From CAZVFE01 sp964626405 (GTDB taxonomy: Bacteria > Bacteroidota > Bacteroidia > Cytophagales > Spirosomataceae): DNA of 57,523 bases. A program made the position numbers and the translations under genes. Under the pieces are notes generated by a model. That model worked only from the letters and a program-made list of their open reading frames with translations. It ran no database searches and was not told where the DNA came from. The DNA is taken from NCBI GenBank assembly GCA_964626405.1, contig CAZVFE010000002.1, positions 1-57,523 of the forward strand, written 5' to 3'. Position 1 is the first letter of the stretch. Each line of letters begins with the position of its first letter. Of this stretch, positions 53,646 through 57,523 are shown piece after piece.

Positions 53646-54622
53646 TTAGCTTGATTTAATAATGCAAATTCCTTTGCAAAATAGGTTAAAATTACTGACG
53701 CCCCCGCCCGACGGATTGACATCAAACTTTCAATCATTACTTTATCATTTTCTAGCCAACCGTTCTGGCTGGCAGCTTTTAGCATGGCATATTCACCAGA
53801 TACTTGATAGGCCGCAATCGGTAAATTAGAATTATTTTTTAAAGACTGTATAATATCCAAATAAGGCATAGCAGGTTTTACCATTAAGAAATCAGCTCCC
53901 TCCAACTCGTCTAGTTCTGCCTCTCTTAATGCCTCCCTGGAGTTGGCTGGATTCATTTGGTATGTTTTTTTGTCGCCAAATTTCGGTGCAGATTCCAAGG
54001 CATCCCTAAATGGCCCGTAAAAACCTGAAGCATATTTCGCTGTATAGGCCATTATTCCAACATTTGAAAACCCTGCATCATCCAATGCTTTTCTTAGATA
54101 TTCAACCCTACCATCCATCATGTCCGAAGGTCCAATCATTTTTGAACCGGCTTTCGCTTGCGCAATTGCCATTTTTGCCAATATCGGCAAGGTTTCATCA
54201 TTTAATATTTCCCCATTTTTCACTACACCATCATGGCCATCTGAACTATACGGATCCATGGCCACGTCTGTCATGACAATAATATCTGGAAATTTTTGAT
54301 GAATTTTTTTTATGGCATTACAGAATATATTTCCGTCTTTATAGCTTTCAGAAGCAATAGAATCTTTTTTATTTTCTGGTATTTGTGCAAATAAAGCAAA
54401 AGATTTTATTCCAAGGGAAATACATTCTTCAATTTCATTTAGTAATAAATCTAAGGTAAATCGGTAGATTCCTGGCATGGAAGAAATTGCTACTTTTTGG
54501 TTTTCGCCTTCCATTACAAATATAGGATACATTAAATTACTCACGGAAAGAGTATTTTCCTGTATCAAATCTCTCCAAACCTGAGATTGTCTATTTCTTC
54601 TTGGTCTTATTTCCATTTTCAA
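53642..54622 (-). CDS. hemB: Porphobilinogen synthase (delta-aminolevulinate dehydratase)
   Basis: A 326-residue enzyme that joins two ALA molecules into porphobilinogen. Schiff-base lysine region MAYTAKYASGFYGPFRDA and FLMVKPAMPYLD are present, as is QMNPANSREALREAELDELEGA. The metal region reads DVAMDPYSSDGHDG instead of the cysteine-containing zinc motif, so it belongs to the Mg2+/non-cysteine type. First gene of a hemB-purM unit and divergent from the glycerate kinase gene. Confidence 0.96.
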   Translation of the reverse strand: MKMEIRPRRNRQSQVWRDLIQENTLSVSNLMYPIFVMEGENQKVAISSMPGIYRFTLDLLLNEIEECISLGIKSFALFAQIPENKKDSIASESYKDGNIFCNAIKKIHQKFPDIIVMTDVAMDPYSSDGHDGVVKNGEILNDETLPILAKMAIAQAKAGSKMIGPSDMMDGRVEYLRKALDDAGFSNVGIMAYTAKYASGFYGPFRDALESAPKFGDKKTYQMNPANSREALREAELDELEGADFLMVKPAMPYLDIIQSLKNNSNLPIAAYQVSGEYAMLKAASQNGWLENDKVMIESLMSIRRAGASVILTYFAKEFALLNQAK

Positions 54623-54684
54623 ATAATATTCGTAAAATTACTAAAATTAATTGGTAGTTTAAAAGATAAAATATTCTCTATAAA

Positions 54685-55773
54685 TTGAAAATAATAGTTT
54701 GCCCAGATAAATTTAAGTATTCTCTTACAGCGCAGGAATTTTGTGAAATCTCTTCTGACTGTTTAAAGGATAATCATTCCTTAATTTTGCTGCCAATGTC
54801 TGATGGAGGTGAGGGTACTTTATCCATATTAAATGGTTTAAAGCCTTGGGAAAAAATTGAAATAATTACAGAAGATGCTTTGGGTAGAGAAATCGAGACC
54901 TTTTATTTATATGATTTAAATACGGAAACAGCCTATATAGAAATGGCATTAGCCTCTGGTTTACAATTATTAAAAGAGACTGAAAGAAATCCAATGGAGA
55001 CGAGTTCTTTTGGTACAGGATTATTAATAAAAGATGCCCTTCAAAATGGAGCTAAAAAAATTGTTTTATTTATTGGAGGTTCTGCAACCAATGATGCAGG
55101 AATGGGAATGGCCGAGGCTTTAGGGTATGAATTTTATGATTCTCATGGAAAGTATTTGAGGGGGATTGGAAAAAATTTAATTCATATCAAGGAAATTCGG
55201 GATTCAGAGTTTTTAGCAGACTTTGAGGATATTGATTTTGAAGTAGCTACTGATGTGGAAAACCCTTTATTTGGACTAGAAGGCGCGGCATTTTATTTTG
55301 CAGAACAAAAAGGGGCTAATTTAGAAATGATTAGACATTTAGACAAAGGTCTAATTAATATGAATCAGGTTTTTGAATTTTATGGGAGGAAAGGCCTAGA
55401 AAATTTAGCAGGAGCGGGGGCTGCAGGAGGCATGGGAGCGGGAGCAGTATTTTTTCTAAATGCAAGAATTGTATCTGGATCAGAAACCTTTTTTAGACTA
55501 GTGGATTTTAAATCGTATATTCAAGAAGCCGATATGATTATTACTGGAGAGGGAAAGGTGGATAAGCAGACTTTTTATGGAAAATTAGTTTCGAAGGTTT
55601 TGGACTATGTTGAAGATAAACAAGTACTCATAATTGCGGGTACAGCTGAGGAAAATATAGAAATACCAGAAAACGTCCGATTAATAAGAATGGATTCTTG
55701 GGCAGGTAGTATGGAAAAATCCATTGAATTTGCCTCTCAATATTTGAGAGAAATTTTAATTAAAGAATTTTAG
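54685..55773 (+). CDS. Glycerate kinase (GlxK family)
   Basis: A 362-residue kinase phosphorylating glycerate. The start codon is TTG at 54685, which gives the conserved N-terminus KIIVCPDKFKYSLTAQE. Other motifs are MSDGGEGTLSIL, ALASGLQLLKETERNP, FGTGLLIKDALQNGAKKIVLFIGGSATNDAGMG, NPLFGLEGAA, GAGAAGGMGAGA and GEGKVDKQTFYGKLVSKV. Members of this family produce 2- or 3-phosphoglycerate. The gene stop overlaps that of the convergent LptD-like gene. Confidence 0.93.
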   Translation: MKIIVCPDKFKYSLTAQEFCEISSDCLKDNHSLILLPMSDGGEGTLSILNGLKPWEKIEIITEDALGREIETFYLYDLNTETAYIEMALASGLQLLKETERNPMETSSFGTGLLIKDALQNGAKKIVLFIGGSATNDAGMGMAEALGYEFYDSHGKYLRGIGKNLIHIKEIRDSEFLADFEDIDFEVATDVENPLFGLEGAAFYFAEQKGANLEMIRHLDKGLINMNQVFEFYGRKGLENLAGAGAAGGMGAGAVFFLNARIVSGSETFFRLVDFKSYIQEADMIITGEGKVDKQTFYGKLVSKVLDYVEDKQVLIIAGTAEENIEIPENVRLIRMDSWAGSMEKSIEFASQYLREILIKEF

Positions 55774-57523
55774 AACCCTCCCTTATCATAAAAAGATCTT
55801 CTACGAGAAATTTTTAAATCCTGTAATAAAGAAGATTTTACCCGTAAATCAAAGGAATAATTACTTGCTCTTCCATAATATGGACTTGCAATTGGAGTCC
55901 AATTGATATTTAATTCCCAACAATGTAAATCTCGGTGAATGGAAATATTGGTATAGGTAATTGCATTAAATTTGAAATCATAACCTGAACTATAGGTGAA
56001 TTTCCATTTTGGAGAAAGAGAAAAATCTCCTTGAAAAGTTAAGCCTGAAATAGTTTGAGCTTGGGCTAATCCTAATCGATTTAAAGAGAATTGATAACTA
56101 AAACCAAAACTCCAAGGAATATTCCAATCTACATAATCTGCTAAATTTCGATTAATCTGCTCTAATTGTGCATCTGACCCTAAGTTGCTTTCTTTTTTCT
56201 TATCTGCCCCTTCCGGTCGGAAATTTTTACCAAGGGAAAAGTTTAATCTTGACAACCTCCCTAAACCTTGTCCGGTTTTAATCATCAAATCTGGAGTTCT
56301 TCTACCAGTTTTTGCAAAAGAAGCATCTTCAACCCATAGATAAGGATCAATACTTCCACCAACAACAATGTCGAATTTTCTGAGTTTTGAATTTGCACTA
56401 AAATTTAAATTTGATAAGGGGAATTCATAGGCTAATAGGTTATATGAGCCATTAATCGTAAAATTATCAATTAGCTTTATTTTTTCAGTAGCCTCAGATG
56501 CTGTATCCGATTTCGATTTTAACTTGGCCTCAATCGTATTTTGAATTCCAAAACTAACTGATCCATTTGCCCCTCCATAAGCAATTTGAGAAGGATCGAA
56601 ACTTGAAATTCGCATAATATCTCCCACTTGTTCCACCCCATCTTTATTGGTAAATTTTCGATTATTAATTCGAACATCTTGGAAATAACCAAAAGATGGA
56701 TCTGAATAATCTGGGGTATAAGATACCGATATGCTAGGTGCCATTACATGTCGAATGGCTTGTAATCTGCCATTTCCAAATCTTAATGTTCCATATAAAC
56801 GGGTATTTGCTGAGGCACTAAAGGAAATTTGTGAATTAAATTTCGGTAATCCTCTTAAAGTATCTATTCTAACAGAACTATCTGCCTCAACATAGGTATA
56901 ATTATAGGAGCGCGTAAACATTTTTCCGGACCACGACATCCCTGGAGTTAGATTTACGTACCGATTGATTTTTATATTCGGAAGACTAATAGGCAAGGAA
57001 TAGTTAAAGGTAGTTTGCGCTTTATTCAATAAAGTTGCAATATTGGAACCATTAACAGGGATTACACCAGGAGGTAAATCTGTCGCACTCGTTGGTACAT
57101 AGGGTCTTTGAACAGTACCTCTTAGAGAATTTTCGGATCTTGGATATACTTCAAATTGAAATTGTTGGTAAGGATTATTAATTTGGTTTGATACACTTAC
57201 TGAACCAGAGAAATCCAAACCAACCCTGAATTGGTCCCAAAACTTTTCAGTCACCCTTTTAGGGTTTTTAAAAGGTTGAAATTGATTGATCCCCAAATTA
57301 AATTGAGTTCCAGCATTCATAATTTTCGTTGAAGTATTTTGGTTAACCCTGAATGAAATCCCAGATCTAAATACTTGTCCTAAATTATAAGAATATTGAA
57401 TGGAGGATCCGATGGCATTGGATAAATATTGTTGAGTATTATAGGTATTAAACTGATTATAAGAATTAGAAGCCAAATTTACAGAGGCAGAAAAATTAGA
57501 ATTTCCATAGGATTTTGGAGAAT
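55770..57523 (-). CDS. LptD-like outer-membrane protein (3' part, cut by window edge)
   Basis: The reading frame is open without stop from the right edge (57523) to 55770, so about 584 residues of the C-terminal barrel are visible. A TTG at 57474-57476 is internal, not a real start. The visible part is almost pure beta-strand sequence with many Tyr/Phe/Asn residues, has SNFSASVNLASNSYNQFNTY, APSISVSYTPDYSDPSFGYF and a final YDKGGF, features of the large LPS-assembly LptD family of Bacteroidota. The N-terminal OstA-like domain must lie outside the window. It would insert lipopolysaccharide into the outer leaflet with LptE. Confidence 0.82.
   Translation of the reverse strand, partial: SPKSYGNSNFSASVNLASNSYNQFNTYNTQQYLSNAIGSSIQYSYNLGQVFRSGISFRVNQNTSTKIMNAGTQFNLGINQFQPFKNPKRVTEKFWDQFRVGLDFSGSVSVSNQINNPYQQFQFEVYPRSENSLRGTVQRPYVPTSATDLPPGVIPVNGSNIATLLNKAQTTFNYSLPISLPNIKINRYVNLTPGMSWSGKMFTRSYNYTYVEADSSVRIDTLRGLPKFNSQISFSASANTRLYGTLRFGNGRLQAIRHVMAPSISVSYTPDYSDPSFGYFQDVRINNRKFTNKDGVEQVGDIMRISSFDPSQIAYGGANGSVSFGIQNTIEAKLKSKSDTASEATEKIKLIDNFTINGSYNLLAYEFPLSNLNFSANSKLRKFDIVVGGSIDPYLWVEDASFAKTGRRTPDLMIKTGQGLGRLSRLNFSLGKNFRPEGADKKKESNLGSDAQLEQINRNLADYVDWNIPWSFGFSYQFSLNRLGLAQAQTISGLTFQGDFSLSPKWKFTYSSGYDFKFNAITYTNISIHRDLHCWELNINWTPIASPYYGRASNYSFDLRVKSSLLQDLKISRRRSFYDKGGF

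Noticed and set aside
1..57523. CRISPR arrays, tRNA or rRNA genes, complete insertion sequences
   Set aside because: No regularly spaced repeats, no cloverleaf or rRNA-like sequence and no transposase gene were seen; a covariance-model search would be needed to exclude small RNAs.

Overview
The window looks like a low-GC Bacteroidota chromosome, most probably from the Cytophagales (my inference from gene content). Intergenic regions carry Bacteroidota-type promoters (TTTG, about 19 nt, TAnnTTTG). Several genes start with TTG or GTG, Shine-Dalgarno sequences are weak, and the ribosomal, CoA and haem genes are chromosomal housekeeping genes. No rRNA, tRNA, CRISPR array or intact transposon was seen.

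Layout. 1-900: decayed DNA holding a broken HigB/HigA-type toxin-antitoxin pair. 913-5732: a GH3 glycosidase lipoprotein, a YdeI/OmdA-like protein, a small beta-barrel protein, a dihaem-type lipoprotein and a CBS-domain protein. 5820-12755: a complete Na+-translocating NADH:quinone reductase operon (minus strand, nqrABCDEF then apbE), met at its 3' end by a small four-cysteine membrane protein resembling the Nqr assembly factor NqrM. 12931-16289: DUF1080, exported Gfo/Idh and an MFS permease. 16323-19163: an orphan TolC/HlyD pair on the minus strand. 19296-32617: one long co-directional run of seven genes: a TIM-barrel epimerase-like enzyme, Gfo/Idh, a ThuA/PVC-dehydrogenase/azurin fusion, DUF1501, a cytochrome c/DUF1549/DUF1553 protein, a Tat-exported propeller, and a DUF2231/cytochrome/LRR/lactonase fusion. 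A LysR gene lies convergent to its end.

33674-36079 holds a small lipoprotein, another exported Gfo/Idh and a cupin isomerase-like protein. 36154-43074 is a TetR-regulated RND efflux operon with a clear promoter and overlapping palindrome. 43053-47694 groups CoA biosynthesis genes (coaX, panD, panB, panC, coaBC) around a pentapeptide-repeat protein. 47583-57523 holds a glycosyltransferase, an LpxH-like phosphoesterase, nagA, a hemerythrin-like protein, rpmA, rplU, purM, hemB, glycerate kinase and the 3' part of an LptD-like gene cut by the window edge.

The most interesting part is 12931-32617. DUF1080 proteins, exported Gfo/Idh oxidoreductases and xylose-isomerase-like TIM barrels fit oxidation of sugars to 3-keto glycosides followed by cleavage. 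The neighbouring dehydrogenase, cupredoxin, cytochrome c and lactonase domains fit a periplasmic oxidation route that sends electrons to the respiratory chain. Two fusions there (azurin on a ThuA/dehydrogenase, lactonase on a DUF2231/cytochrome protein) put successive steps of such a route into single polypeptides. Substrate and electron route are inferences.
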